A stretch of DNA of 40,297 bases from an uncultured Burkholderiales bacterium (GTDB lineage: Bacteria; Pseudomonadota; Gammaproteobacteria; Burkholderiales; Burkholderiaceae_C): assembly GCA_937873395.1 (NCBI GenBank), contig CALMYH010000159.1, forward strand, positions 1-40,297, written 5' to 3'. Position numbers and translations under genes: made by a program. Position 1 is the stretch's first letter, and every line of letters starts with the position of its first letter. The notes beneath the pieces were generated by a model. That model saw nothing but the letters and a program-made list of their open reading frames with translations, made no database searches and was not told the origin of the DNA. Below are positions 1 through 9,136 of this stretch, piece by piece.

Positions 1-3
1 ACC

Positions 4-594
4 ATGCAACTGACCGGAAAAATCACCCCCGACAGCCTCATGACCCTGGAGGCCTACAGCAAGTGGCGCAAGGCGCACAAGGGCGAGGTCATCGCCCACC
101 GCAAGCTGCGCAGCGTGCAACTGGGCGAACACATCAACCTGCAGTTCGAGAGCGAGACCACCATCCGCTACCAGATCCAGGAGATGCTGCGCATCGAGAA
201 GATCTTCGAGGAAGAGGGCATCCAGGATGAAATCGATGCCTATGCCCCCTTGGTGCCCGACGGCACCAACTGGAAGGCGACCATGATGATCGAGTACACC
301 GACATCAACGAGCGCAAGCGCGAGCTGGCGCGCCTGATCGGTGTCGAGGACCGGCTGTTCATCGAGGTCGAGGGTTACCAGCGTGTCTATGCCATCGCCG
401 ACGAAGACCTGGACCGCGAAAACGAGGTCAAGACGAGCGCGGTGCACTTCGTGCGCTTCGAGTTCACGCCGTCCATGGTGGCCGCCCTCAAGGCCGGCGC
501 GGCGGCCAAGCTCGGCTGTGACCACACCCACTACCCGGCGCATGTGCAGATCGGGCCCGAAACGCTGGCCAGCCTGGCGGGGGATCTGAAGTGA
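4..594 (+). CDS. DUF3501 family protein
   Basis: This 196-residue protein matches the DUF3501 family over its whole length. It begins with a short helical segment (MTLEAYSKWRK), has a central EEEGIQDEIDAYAPLVPDG block and a conserved C-terminal segment with a CDHTHYP motif near residues 170-176. That Cys/His-rich motif could bind metal, which is my inference. The family has no proven function; its genes commonly sit beside rubrerythrin and a heterodisulfide-reductase-like Fe-S protein, which points to oxidative stress or redox electron transfer. Any such partners would lie to the left of the window and cannot be seen. The ATG at 4 is at the window edge, so the ribosome-binding site is not visible. 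The protein looks complete. Confidence 0.85.
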   Translation: MQLTGKITPDSLMTLEAYSKWRKAHKGEVIAHRKLRSVQLGEHINLQFESETTIRYQIQEMLRIEKIFEEEGIQDEIDAYAPLVPDGTNWKATMMIEYTDINERKRELARLIGVEDRLFIEVEGYQRVYAIADEDLDRENEVKTSAVHFVRFEFTPSMVAALKAGAAAKLGCDHTHYPAHVQIGPETLASLAGDLK

Positions 595-609
595 AAGGGG
601 ACCCGGACA

Positions 610-626
610 CGGCCATGTCATGGCCG
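610..626. repeat. 17-bp palindrome between DUF3501 and yaaA
   Basis: Two perfect 8-base arms (610-617 and 619-626, CGGCCATG / CATGGCCG) flank a single central T. A one-base spacer is too tight for an RNA hairpin, so this looks more like a dimeric protein-binding site upstream of yaaA than a terminator. No regulator can be named. Confidence 0.4.
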
Positions 627-669
627 GCTTGTCCATAATGTGGTCTGACCTGTTGACCTTCCAAGACCG

Positions 670-699
670 GGCGCCGTTCTTCGGCGCCTTCCGTTTTCA
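670..699 (+). terminator. Hairpin plus T-rich tail after DUF3501
   Basis: GGCGCCG (670-676) pairs perfectly with CGGCGCC (682-688) around a TTCTT loop and is followed by TTCCGTTTTC. This is the layout of a rho-independent terminator for the gene ending at 594. It stops only 5 bases before the yaaA ATG, so it lies in the yaaA 5' region and could instead act as an attenuator. The interrupted T tract keeps confidence moderate. Confidence 0.45.
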
Positions 700-704
700 C
701 TGGC

Positions 705-1484
705 ATGCTGTTCCTGCTCTCCCCGGCCAAGTCGCTCGACTACGAGTCCCCCGTCCCGACCGCGGTGCACACCCGGCCGCAGTTCGTGCCGCAGGCGGCC
801 GAGCTGATCGGGGTGCTTCGGCAGAAGTCGCCGCAGCAGATCGCCGAGCTGATGGACCTGTCGGACACGCTCGCCGGGCTGAACGTGGCGCGTTACGAAG
901 CCTGGACGACGCAGTTCACTGCCCGCAATTCGCGCCAGGCGGTGCTGGCTTTCGACGGCGACGTGTACGGCGGTCTTGACGCCCGTTCGCTGTCCGAGGA
1001 CGACCTGCTCTGGCTGCAGGAGCACCTGTGCATTCTCAGCGGCCTGTACGGCGTGCTCAGGCCGCTGGACCGCATGCAGCCCTACCGGCTGGAGATGGGC
1101 ACGCGCCTGGCCACCGACCGCGGCAGCAACCTCTACCAGTTCTGGGGCCGGCAGATTGCCGAGCACCTGAACACGCGGGCGCGCGGTCAGAAGACGCCGG
1201 TGGTGGTCAACCTGGCCAGCGAGGAGTATTTCAAGGCGGTGGACCGCAAGGCCTTGCTGCCCCGGGTGGTCACCTGTGTGTTCGAGGAGCGCAAAGCCCA
1301 GGGGTTCAAGGTGGTCAGCTTCATGGCCAAGCGGGCGCGCGGGCTCATGATGCGGTATGCGGTGCAGCACCGCATCGAAACGCCGGACGGTCTCAAGGCC
1401 TTTGATGCCGAAGGATATGTGTATGCGCCGGGAGCGTCCGACACCGACCGTCTGGTGTTCCGCCGAGAGGCCAAGCCCGCCTGA
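705..1484 (+). CDS. yaaA: Peroxide stress protein YaaA
   Basis: This 259-residue protein is a full-length member of the YaaA/UPF0246 family (E. coli YaaA is about 258 residues). Family hallmarks are the start MLFLLSPAKSLDYE, the central FDGDVYGGLDA, the LCILSGLYGVLRPLD motif, YRLEMGTRL, and the C-terminal VVSFMAKRARGLMMRYA. In E. coli YaaA limits intracellular free iron during hydrogen peroxide stress and belongs to the OxyR regulon; it also binds DNA. No OxyR site was identified here. The ATG at 705 is fixed by the conserved N-terminus, though no strong Shine-Dalgarno sequence precedes it. The next gene begins 18 bases after its stop, so the two are probably co-transcribed. Confidence 0.95.
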   Translation: MLFLLSPAKSLDYESPVPTAVHTRPQFVPQAAELIGVLRQKSPQQIAELMDLSDTLAGLNVARYEAWTTQFTARNSRQAVLAFDGDVYGGLDARSLSEDDLLWLQEHLCILSGLYGVLRPLDRMQPYRLEMGTRLATDRGSNLYQFWGRQIAEHLNTRARGQKTPVVVNLASEEYFKAVDRKALLPRVVTCVFEERKAQGFKVVSFMAKRARGLMMRYAVQHRIETPDGLKAFDAEGYVYAPGASDTDRLVFRREAKPA

Positions 1485-1502
1485 TACCCCGGGAGCACCG
1501 CC

Positions 1503-2342
1503 ATGAGTCAGTCCATCACCCCCGAATTGCGCCAGTGGATCGTGGAACAGGCCCGCGACGGACACAGCCCCGAGTCGGTGCTGACGGCCATGCAGGCGGC
1601 TGGCTGGCAGGCCGATGTGGCCATCCGTGCGTTGGAGGAGACGCTGGAGCGCCACCTGCGCCACCAGGCCCGGGCGCTGGCGCCGAACCCGGTGCCAGAT
1701 CTGGACCTGACCGGCGGGCCGACCTGTATCGATGCCGGTGATCGCCACGTCGAGGTCATTGCCACGCTGGGGTCGCCGCGGGTGGTGGTTTTGGGAGGGC
1801 TGCTCAGCGATGACGAGTGTGATGGCCTGATCCAGGCTGCCCGACCGCGCATGGCGCGGTCCCTGACGGTGCAGACCCAGACGGGCGGCGAGGAGCTCAA
1901 CCCGGACCGCACCAGCCAAGGCATGTTCTTCCAGCGCGGTGAAAGCGAGCTGATTTCCCGCATCGAGGCACGCATTGCCCGGCTGGTGCAATGGCCGGTG
2001 GACCATGGCGAGGGCCTGCAGGTCTTGCACTACCGTCCGGGCGCCGAGTACAAGCCGCACTACGATTACTTCGATCCGGAGGAACCCGGCACGCCGACCA
2101 TTCTCAAGCGCGGTGGCCAGCGGGTCGGCACGCTGGTGATGTACCTGAACCAGCCCGAGCAGGGGGGTGGCACCACCTTTCCGGACGTCGGCCTGGAGGT
2201 GGCGCCGGTGCGGGGCAATGCGGTCTTTTTCAGCTACGACAGGCCCCACCCGGCCACCCGAACCTTGCACGGCGGGGCGCCGGTGGTCCGGGGCGAGAAG
2301 TGGGTGGCCACCAAGTGGTTGCGTGAGCGGATCTTCAACTGA
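1503..2342 (+). CDS. 2OG-Fe(II) oxygenase, prolyl-4-hydroxylase-like
   Basis: The C-terminal half of this 279-residue protein is a P4Hc-type double-stranded beta-helix. The iron ligands are visible as H187-x-D189 (in KPHYDYF) and H256 (in TRTLHGG), and K266 in RGEKW is the expected 2-oxoglutarate-binding lysine. The enzyme should hydroxylate a protein or small-molecule substrate using O2 and 2-oxoglutarate. Residues 6-50 form a separate small helical region ([22 protein letters not shown]) resembling a UBA-like three-helix fold, which may recognise the substrate; that is inference. The ATG at 1503 is preceded by GGGAG at a good distance. It lies 18 bases after yaaA, which may link it to oxidative or oxygen-dependent physiology. 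The substrate is unknown. Confidence 0.9.
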   Translation: MSQSITPELRQWIVEQARDGHSPESVLTAMQAAGWQADVAIRALEETLERHLRHQARALAPNPVPDLDLTGGPTCIDAGDRHVEVIATLGSPRVVVLGGLLSDDECDGLIQAARPRMARSLTVQTQTGGEELNPDRTSQGMFFQRGESELISRIEARIARLVQWPVDHGEGLQVLHYRPGAEYKPHYDYFDPEEPGTPTILKRGGQRVGTLVMYLNQPEQGGGTTFPDVGLEVAPVRGNAVFFSYDRPHPATRTLHGGAPVVRGEKWVATKWLRERIFN

Positions 2343-2413
2343 GCGCCGATCTGCCGACAAACCCTGCCGTACCGCCCCCTTCTGTCCCAAGGTTTCAAGG
2401 CCACCGCTTCCTC

Positions 2414-3265
2414 ATGAGCACCCAACAACCCGACTTGTCGCCGCTGGGCAAGGCCACCCCTTTTGTCGACCGCTACGATCCGACGCTGCTGTATCCGCTG
2501 CCGCGCGAACCCAAACGCCGCGAGATCGGCATCGCCGGCAGTGTGCCGTTCCTGGGCGCCGACCTCTGGACGGCGTTTGAGCTGAGCTGGCTCAACCCGC
2601 GCGGCAAGCCGGTGGTGGCGCTGGCCCACATCACGGTGCCTTGCGAGAGCACCCACATCGTCGAGAGCAAGTCGTTCAAGCTGTATCTCAACAGCTTCAG
2701 CGGTACCCGCTTCGACAGCGCCGATGCGGTGCGAGATCGCATCCGCCAGGACATCAGCCAGGCCATCTGGCATGGTGAGGCCGTTCAATCGTCGGTGGGT
2801 ATCCGGCTGCTGCTGCCGGATCTGTTCGCGTGTGAACCGGTGCAAGAGCTCGACGGACTGAATCTGGACAGGCTGGACGTCGAATGCACCCACGACAGGC
2901 CGGCGCCCGAGCTGCTGACTGCGGCTTTTGACGAAAAGCCGGTGGACGAGGTCCTGGTCAGTCATCTGCTCAAGAGCAATTGCCTGGTGACCGGCCAGCC
3001 CGACTGGGGCAGCGTTCAGATCCGCTACAGCGGACCGCAGATCGATCAGGCCGGACTGCTGCAGTACATCGTCAGCTTCCGGCGCCACCACGAGTTCCAC
3101 GAGCAATGTGTCGAGCGCATCTACATGGACATCATGAGCCGCTGCAAGCCGGCGCGGCTGATGGTGTATGCGCGCTACACGCGGCGCGGCGGGCTGGACA
3201 TCAACCCCTGGCGCAGCAGCCATCCGCAGCTGCCGCCGCCCAACGTCCGCACCGCCCGGCAGTGA
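2414..3265 (+). CDS. queF: NADPH-dependent preQ0 reductase QueF
   Basis: QueF reduces 7-cyano-7-deazaguanine (preQ0) to 7-aminomethyl-7-deazaguanine (preQ1) with two NADPH in queuosine biosynthesis. The 283-residue length and two-part fold match the long E. coli type. The catalytic Cys190 in LLKSNCLVT and Asp197 in QPDWGS fall at the same residue numbers as in E. coli QueF, and the substrate-binding Glu lies in FHEQCVERI. The [12 protein letters not shown] motif and the end [14 protein letters not shown] are also diagnostic. No preQ1 riboswitch-like pseudoknot was recognised in the 71 bases upstream. No other queuosine gene is present in the window. The stop lies 11 bases from the convergent end of the next gene. 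Confidence 0.97.
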   Translation: MSTQQPDLSPLGKATPFVDRYDPTLLYPLPREPKRREIGIAGSVPFLGADLWTAFELSWLNPRGKPVVALAHITVPCESTHIVESKSFKLYLNSFSGTRFDSADAVRDRIRQDISQAIWHGEAVQSSVGIRLLLPDLFACEPVQELDGLNLDRLDVECTHDRPAPELLTAAFDEKPVDEVLVSHLLKSNCLVTGQPDWGSVQIRYSGPQIDQAGLLQYIVSFRRHHEFHEQCVERIYMDIMSRCKPARLMVYARYTRRGGLDINPWRSSHPQLPPPNVRTARQ

Positions 3266-3276
3266 GTGCCGCCTGA

Positions 3277-4338
<1,062 letters not shown>

Positions 4339-4378
4339 GCGGCGCCGTCGGGTGCAGCCTGGCGTGGAACGGCTGCTC

Positions 4379-5224
4379 TCAGCCCAGCGAGTTGAATGTG
4401 GTCAGCGGCGCCAGCGGCGGGAAGTCGCCCGGGCGCTTGCCTTTCATGGCCGCAATCGACTCGCCGACATGCCGGTTGCTCCAGATGGCGCCCTGCAGCC
4501 AGCCCATCTGGCGCAGGCTGTCTTCCACGCTGTGGTCGCGCGCGTAGTTGACCGCCTGCTTGGTGCCCCAGATGGCAATCGGTGGCTTGGCGGCAATTTC
4601 TTTCGCACACTGCAGCGCGGCGGCCAGCATGGCTTCGGGCGTGTCGAACACCTCGTTGACCAGGCCGTAGCCCAGGGCGCGCTCGGCCGGCAGGCGCCGG
4701 CCGGTGTAGGCCAGTTCCTTGACCACCGCCAGCGGCACCAGCTTGGGCAGTCGCTGCAGGGTGCCCACATCCGCCACCATGCCGATGTTGATTTCCTGGA
4801 TGCAGAAGAAGGCGTCTTGCGTGGCGTAGCGGATGCAGCCGCAGGTGACCATGTCGACGGCGCCGCCGATGCAGCCACCCTGGATGGCGAAGATCACCGG
4901 AATGCGCAGGTGCTCGATCTTGGTGAAGGTGGCCTGCATGTCGGTCAGCAGGTCGAAGATGGCCGCCCGCCCTTCGGGGCTCTGGTCGTCCATCTGGATG
5001 GCGCCGGCAAAGGTTTCCAGCGCCATGCCGGCCGAGAAGTGTCGGCCGGTGCTGCTGATGACCAGCGCCCGGGCCTTGCCTTCGTGGTGAAGCTGGGTGA
5101 GCAGGTTGTCCAGCTCGCGCCAGAAGGTCGGGTGCATGGTGTTCATGACCTCGGGCCGGTTGAGCACCAGATGGGCGACGTGGTCGTCACCCAAGCTCAG
5201 GGAAAAGCAGGTCGGTGTGGTCAT
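4379..5224 (-). CDS. Crotonase-fold isomerase, dienoyl-CoA isomerase (ECH1)-like
   Basis: This 281-residue crotonase-family protein has the oxyanion-hole segments SAGMALE and AIQGGCIGGAVD. Acidic residues D124, E144 and D152 have exactly the spacing (20 and 8) of the D176/E196/D204 triad of mammalian delta-3,5-delta-2,4-dienoyl-CoA isomerase. The surrounding QDAFF..E.....ADVGTLQRLPK is also shared with that enzyme. The probable role is isomerising 3,5-dienoyl-CoA during beta-oxidation of odd-position unsaturated fatty acids. The ATG at 5224 is preferred because the family N-terminus starts there; the frame stays open 36 codons further upstream, but that part overlaps dinB and shows no similarity. 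The first 38 bases overlap the 3' end of dinB. Confidence 0.88.
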   Translation of the reverse strand: MTTPTCFSLSLGDDHVAHLVLNRPEVMNTMHPTFWRELDNLLTQLHHEGKARALVISSTGRHFSAGMALETFAGAIQMDDQSPEGRAAIFDLLTDMQATFTKIEHLRIPVIFAIQGGCIGGAVDMVTCGCIRYATQDAFFCIQEINIGMVADVGTLQRLPKLVPLAVVKELAYTGRRLPAERALGYGLVNEVFDTPEAMLAAALQCAKEIAAKPPIAIWGTKQAVNYARDHSVEDSLRQMGWLQGAIWSNRHVGESIAAMKGKRPGDFPPLAPLTTFNSLG

Positions 5225-6479
5225 CGGGACTCCTGTCGCGTGCGGTTCGGGGGGGTGCGGTCGGTGTCTCACTGTAGCGGCCGCCGGGCAGGGCCTCTGT
5301 CCCAGGCTTGACCAGCTTGCCCACGCGCACACCGAGCAGCCGGAAGCGCCGGCTCAGGTCCACCCGTTTCAGGCATTGCCCGGCATGGCGCCGGATGGCC
5401 GCGGCGTCGTCGGTGGCCTCGTCGACGGTCAGGTCGCGTGTGACCTTCTCGAAGTTGTCGTAGGTGATCTTGATGCCGATGGTGCGGCCCGCATAACCCT
5501 TGCGCCGCAGGTCGGCCGAAACCTGCTCGCACAGCCGGGTGAAGATGGCGCCCAGCTCGGCCCGGTCGCGTGCCGCGTGCAGGTCGCGCTCGAAGGTGGT
5601 CTCGCGGCTCATGCTGACCGGCTCGCTCTCGGTCTCCACCGGCCGGTCGTCGCGACCCCAGGCGGCCTCGTGCAGCCAGGCGCCGTAGCTCTTGCCGAAG
5701 TGGTCGACCAGCCAGCCCGGCTCTCGGGCCGCCAGGTCGCCGATGGTCCGTATGCCATGGCTGGCGAGCTTGGCGTCCGCTTTCGGGCCGATGCCGTTGA
5801 TCTTGCGGCAGGGCAGGGGCCAGATCAGGGTCTGCAGGTCTTCGGAGTGAACGATGCTGATGCCGTTGGGTTTGTTGAACTCACTGGCCATCTTGGCGAT
5901 CAGCTTGTTCGGTGCCACGCCGATCGAGCAGGTCAGGCCGGTGGCCTGGAAGATGCTCTTCTGGATCAGGCGCGCCAGCACCCGGCCGCCCTCGCGCTGA
6001 CCCCCGGGCACCTCGGTGAAATCGATGTAGACCTCGTCCACGCCCCGGTCCTGCATGACCGGCGCGATCTCCTGGATGGTGCTCTTGAACAGCCGCGACA
6101 GGCGCTTGACCTCGTCGAAGTCCACCGGCAGCAGGATGGCGTCCGGGCACAGCCGGGCCGCCTTCATCAGGCCCATGGCCGAGCCGACGCCGAACTGCCT
6201 GGCCGCGTAGGTGGCGGTGGTGGCCACGCCGCGCCCGACGTAGTCTTTCAGGCGCGGGAAGAAGTCGACCGGCACGCGGTCCAGCGAGTCGGGCCCCCAC
6301 TCACGATCCGGGTAGGCCTGGCGCAGGCGCTCGAACATCTCGGTCTCGCGCCGTCGACCGCCGCCGATCACCAGCGGCAGGCCCTTGAGCTGCGGGTAGC
6401 GCAGCAGCTCGACCGACGCGAAGAAGGCGTCCATGTCGAGGTGGGCGATGCGGCGTGGCTTTGCAGTCCGTGCAGACAT
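5187..6479 (-). CDS. dinB: DNA polymerase IV (Y-family, DinB)
   Basis: This 430-residue translesion polymerase has the catalytic motif HLDMDAFFASVE (D15), the second acidic motif GVDEVYIDFTEV, the thumb helix-hairpin-helix KINGIGPKADAKLASHGI, and a little-finger domain with the EPVSMSRETTF strand. Relative to E. coli DinB there is an insert of roughly 40 residues between VIGG and GVATTATYAAR, a pattern I associate with Burkholderiales orthologues. The extreme C-terminus, HTDLLFPELG, resembles a beta-clamp-binding peptide (xxDLLF), which is the expected location for one. The ATG at 6479 was chosen because conserved similarity begins there; the frame continues upstream without homology. No LexA box was recognised. 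The last 38 bases overlap the start of the downstream isomerase gene. Confidence 0.95.
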   Translation of the reverse strand: MSARTAKPRRIAHLDMDAFFASVELLRYPQLKGLPLVIGGGRRRETEMFERLRQAYPDREWGPDSLDRVPVDFFPRLKDYVGRGVATTATYAARQFGVGSAMGLMKAARLCPDAILLPVDFDEVKRLSRLFKSTIQEIAPVMQDRGVDEVYIDFTEVPGGQREGGRVLARLIQKSIFQATGLTCSIGVAPNKLIAKMASEFNKPNGISIVHSEDLQTLIWPLPCRKINGIGPKADAKLASHGIRTIGDLAAREPGWLVDHFGKSYGAWLHEAAWGRDDRPVETESEPVSMSRETTFERDLHAARDRAELGAIFTRLCEQVSADLRRKGYAGRTIGIKITYDNFEKVTRDLTVDEATDDAAAIRRHAGQCLKRVDLSRRFRLLGVRVGKLVKPGTEALPGGRYSETPTAPPRTARDRSPDDHTDLLFPELG

Positions 6480-6548
6480 GATGCAAGCATAGCGACGATG
6501 GATGCCGTGATGACCTAAACTGGAACATTGTTTGCCCTGGAGAAGTCC

Positions 6549-7268
6549 GTGTCCCACCTGTTTCGCCTGTTCATGGCACTCCTGGTCGGTGCCAGCATTG
6601 CCGTCGGCGGCTTTTTTGTCGGTACCGGGTTGGAGCGGTTTCGCATGGCCGATCGGTCGGTGACCATCAAGGGGCTGGCCGAACAGGTGGTGGACAGCGA
6701 TCATGCGGTCTGGGTGCTGGCGTTTCGACGCGGCGGCCCGGAGTTCGGTCTGGTGCAGCAGGCGCTCGCAGTGGATCGTGAGCGTGTACTCGCTTTTCTG
6801 CGCGAGCGCGGTTTCAAAGATGAGGAACTGGAAGTCCGGCCCTTGCAGGTGCAGGACCTGTATGCCCGCGAGTACGCCCAGGGCAACCAGCCACTGCGTT
6901 TCAACGGCACCGGTCAGGTTCTGGTCAAAAGCGCGCGCGTGTCCCTGGTGGAGCAGTCGGCCCTGGCGGTCGATCCGCTGATCCAGGCCGGTATCCAGAT
7001 CGGCGCCGACGACGGCATGGCCGGGCCGCGCTACCAGTTGCGCGGCTTCAACGACCTGAAGGGCCCGTTGCTGGCCGAGGCCACGCGCAACGCGCGCGAG
7101 CAGGCCGAAAAATTCGCGGCCGAAGCGGGCGCGCGTCTGGGTCCCTTGCGCAGTGCCAACCAGGGCGTGATCCGCATCAGTGGTGACGACGGCAACGATT
7201 TCGACGATGGCCGCTCGCGCAGCAAGCGGCTGCGCGTGGTCAGCACTTTCGAATACGAGCTGCGTTAA
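6549..7268 (+). CDS. SIMPL domain (DUF541) membrane-anchored protein
   Basis: This roughly 239-residue protein has an N-terminal signal anchor (LFRLFMALLVGASIAVGGFF) followed by a SIMPL/DUF541 domain that should face the periplasm. Family features include the start of the domain at SVTIKGLAEQ, the tandem-repeat-like segments, and a C-terminal QAEKFAAEAGARLGPLRS. Members such as E. coli YggE are linked to oxidative stress tolerance, but the molecular activity is not established. The GTG at 6549 is preferred over an upstream TTG at 6528 because GGAG sits about 6 bases before it. It diverges from dinB and its stop overlaps the stop of the next, convergent gene. Confidence 0.8.
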   Translation: MSHLFRLFMALLVGASIAVGGFFVGTGLERFRMADRSVTIKGLAEQVVDSDHAVWVLAFRRGGPEFGLVQQALAVDRERVLAFLRERGFKDEELEVRPLQVQDLYAREYAQGNQPLRFNGTGQVLVKSARVSLVEQSALAVDPLIQAGIQIGADDGMAGPRYQLRGFNDLKGPLLAEATRNAREQAEKFAAEAGARLGPLRSANQGVIRISGDDGNDFDDGRSRSKRLRVVSTFEYELR

Positions 7269-9088
7269 ACCGCGGCCGGTGGGGACGACAGGCCGTCCGA
7301 GTGGCGGTCACTGCGCGAGGGCAGAGGCAGATGCTGGACCACCTTGCGCGGGTCGTGGGCGCTGCGGTCCAGTGCCCGCGCCAGTCGGGCCAGCAGCCGC
7401 GTCTCGTCGATCGGACGGTCGTCGGCCATGTCGGTCACGCCATCGGGCGGCATGGCGGTGACCACGCGCAGATTCAGGCTCACCATCGCTCCGATCATCG
7501 GCACGGTGTCGAGCCCCTTGGCCACCACGTGCTGCGCCAGCCGCCGAATGTCCTCGGTTTGCTGCGGCCCTTCGACCAGCATGGCAAAACGGGTGTCATC
7601 CACGCGGCAAACCGTATCGAAGTCGCGCACCACCTCCGACAGCCGGGCTGCCGCCACGACCATGGCCTTGTCGGCAGCCTCACGCCCGTATTCGGCCTGG
7701 ATGTCGGCATGGTTGCCCAGCTCGACCAGCAACAGTCCGACCTGGTGCCCGGCGCGACGGGCTCGCACCAGCGCGTCGCGCAGACGCAGGGTCAGCACCG
7801 GCAGCAGGGCCAGGCCGGTCAGCGGGTCGGTGCTCTCGAGCGCGCGCAGGCGGGCACGGTGCTCGCTGAAGTCCTTGGCGCGCCGGTGCAGGATGTAGAG
7901 CAGCAGCGGAATCTCGATGGCCGAGCCGATCATCAGCGCATACTGGCTGGCCCAGCTGTCGGGCAACACGCCGGCACTGCGCAGGGCCGGGAACGGGTAG
8001 GCCAGGTGCAGCGGCAGAAAGCCCAGGAACAGCCAGCCGGCGTAGGCCTGTCCGTTTCGCCAGACCCACAGGCAAAGGGCGATGCTCAGCAGCACCGACA
8101 GCAGGCCATAGAGGTTCAGCAGGGAGAAGACCAGGCCGTTGAGCAGGGCGAAGTACAGCAGCGGGAACAGCAGGCCGAACACGCACCAGGCCAGCACCAG
8201 TTTGTCCACAAGCACGCTGTAGCGGGACAGGGCGCAGACCTCGCGCACGAACCAGATGCCTGAAGCGGTGAGCCACAGCATGAACAGGGCCGGCGCCATG
8301 TCGTTCCAGCGGGGGCTCTGGTCCCAGAAGAACAGGCCGCCGATGCCGGTGAAGGCGGTCTGAAAGCCCAGCATGCTGCCCACGTAGACGCAGTAGGCGA
8401 TGAACGCGCGGTCCCGGTAGAGTCGCCAGTGCACCGCGCCCAGGAAAAGCACCAGCAGGCCGAAACCGAGGTAGGCGCCGACCGAGAGGAAGGTCCAGTA
8501 GCGCTTGGTCTGCAGCTGGCGTTCGTCCAGCAATTGCAGCCGAGGACTGGTGGGCGCTGGTGCGTTGCTCAGGCGCAGCCACACCGCCGAGTCGGCTCCG
8601 GGTTCGATACCGAACACCGGTGTCTGGTCCGGGTGGCTCCACTGAGACACCGGCAGGTGGTCGCCGGCGACCTGCCGCCGCCAGCTTCCGTCCGGTTGGC
8701 GCTGGTAGAGGGTGGCGGTGTCGACGAAGGCGGAGGCACTGAGGGCCAGGTACCAGCGTTGACCTTCGGGGAGGTCGGGCAACGCTGGCTGAATCCACAG
8801 GGCCCGTCCGCTGAGGTCGAATCCTCGGTGACGGTCCAGGGTGCCCAGGCTGGCCACCGGCAGTCGGGCCACGTCATCGATGCCGGCCGTGCCGTCGGGG
8901 TCGACCCAGTAGCGGCTGCCCAGGGTGAGGTCGGTGTCGGGCAGGCGGACTGGCCCGGCCTGGGCAGGCTGGCCGAGGGCGATGAGCACAAGCAGCAGCC
9001 AGACGGCCCACAGACCGCCGTTGCGGGCGACATGCAGCAGGGGTGTTGCGGTGCCGACATGGCGACCGCGGGACAAGTTGAAGGTCAT
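7265..9088 (-). CDS. 7TM sensor (7TMR-DISM) with degenerate GGDEF domain
   Basis: This 607-residue membrane sensor begins with a signal peptide (WAVWLLLVLIALGQPAQA). It continues with an extracytoplasmic 7TMR-DISM-type beta-sandwich (about residues 45-195) containing the ALWIQPALPD and WYLALSASAFVDTATLYQR strands. About seven transmembrane helices follow (roughly 200-400), then a cytoplasmic diguanylate-cyclase-like domain from about 415. That domain keeps DPLTGL, but the active-site loop reads RVDDTRF: GGDEF is replaced by DDTRF at residues 497-501. It should therefore not make cyclic-di-GMP and may act as a receptor or partner. The gene lies 48 bases downstream of the RskA-like gene on the same strand, suggesting an operon. 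Its stop overlaps that of the convergent SIMPL gene. Confidence 0.88.
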   Translation of the reverse strand: MTFNLSRGRHVGTATPLLHVARNGGLWAVWLLLVLIALGQPAQAGPVRLPDTDLTLGSRYWVDPDGTAGIDDVARLPVASLGTLDRHRGFDLSGRALWIQPALPDLPEGQRWYLALSASAFVDTATLYQRQPDGSWRRQVAGDHLPVSQWSHPDQTPVFGIEPGADSAVWLRLSNAPAPTSPRLQLLDERQLQTKRYWTFLSVGAYLGFGLLVLFLGAVHWRLYRDRAFIAYCVYVGSMLGFQTAFTGIGGLFFWDQSPRWNDMAPALFMLWLTASGIWFVREVCALSRYSVLVDKLVLAWCVFGLLFPLLYFALLNGLVFSLLNLYGLLSVLLSIALCLWVWRNGQAYAGWLFLGFLPLHLAYPFPALRSAGVLPDSWASQYALMIGSAIEIPLLLYILHRRAKDFSEHRARLRALESTDPLTGLALLPVLTLRLRDALVRARRAGHQVGLLLVELGNHADIQAEYGREAADKAMVVAAARLSEVVRDFDTVCRVDDTRFAMLVEGPQQTEDIRRLAQHVVAKGLDTVPMIGAMVSLNLRVVTAMPPDGVTDMADDRPIDETRLLARLARALDRSAHDPRKVVQHLPLPSRSDRHSDGLSSPPAAV

Positions 9089-9094
9089 GGTTGT

Positions 9095-9131
9095 CCCCGC
9101 CCGGCGGGGGAATGGCCGGCCGAAGGCCGGC
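9095..9131 (-). repeat. Two tandem GC hairpins between the RskA-like and 7TM genes
   Basis: On the minus-strand transcript the first hairpin is GCCGGCC/GGCCGGC (9131-9115), closing a very stable C(UUCG)G tetraloop. The second is CCCCGC/GCGGGG (9109-9095) with a 3-base loop. They lie between the stop of the RskA-like gene (9137) and the start of the 7TM gene (9088). There is no U tract, so they may protect the mRNA end or block translation of the second gene rather than terminate. Confidence 0.5.
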
Positions 9132-9136
9132 GACGG

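Noticed and set aside
618-2390. Long open frame on the minus strand opposite yaaA and the oxygenase gene
   Set aside because: It is a high-GC shadow. Its translation is rich in His, Arg and Gly with no domain, while both plus-strand genes match well-known families.
2343-2413. PreQ1 riboswitch upstream of queF
   Set aside because: The 71-base gap lacks the A-rich tail and short C-rich hairpin of known preQ1 aptamers, and it continues directly from the upstream gene.
6480-6548. LexA/SOS box between dinB and the SIMPL gene
   Set aside because: No CTG-N10-CAG palindrome is present. A TATGCT that could be a dinB -10 has no matching -35.
7301-8263. Gln/His-rich plus-strand frame opposite the 7TM sensor
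   Set aside because: The composition mirrors the Leu/Trp-rich membrane helices on the other strand. There is no ribosome-binding site or family match.
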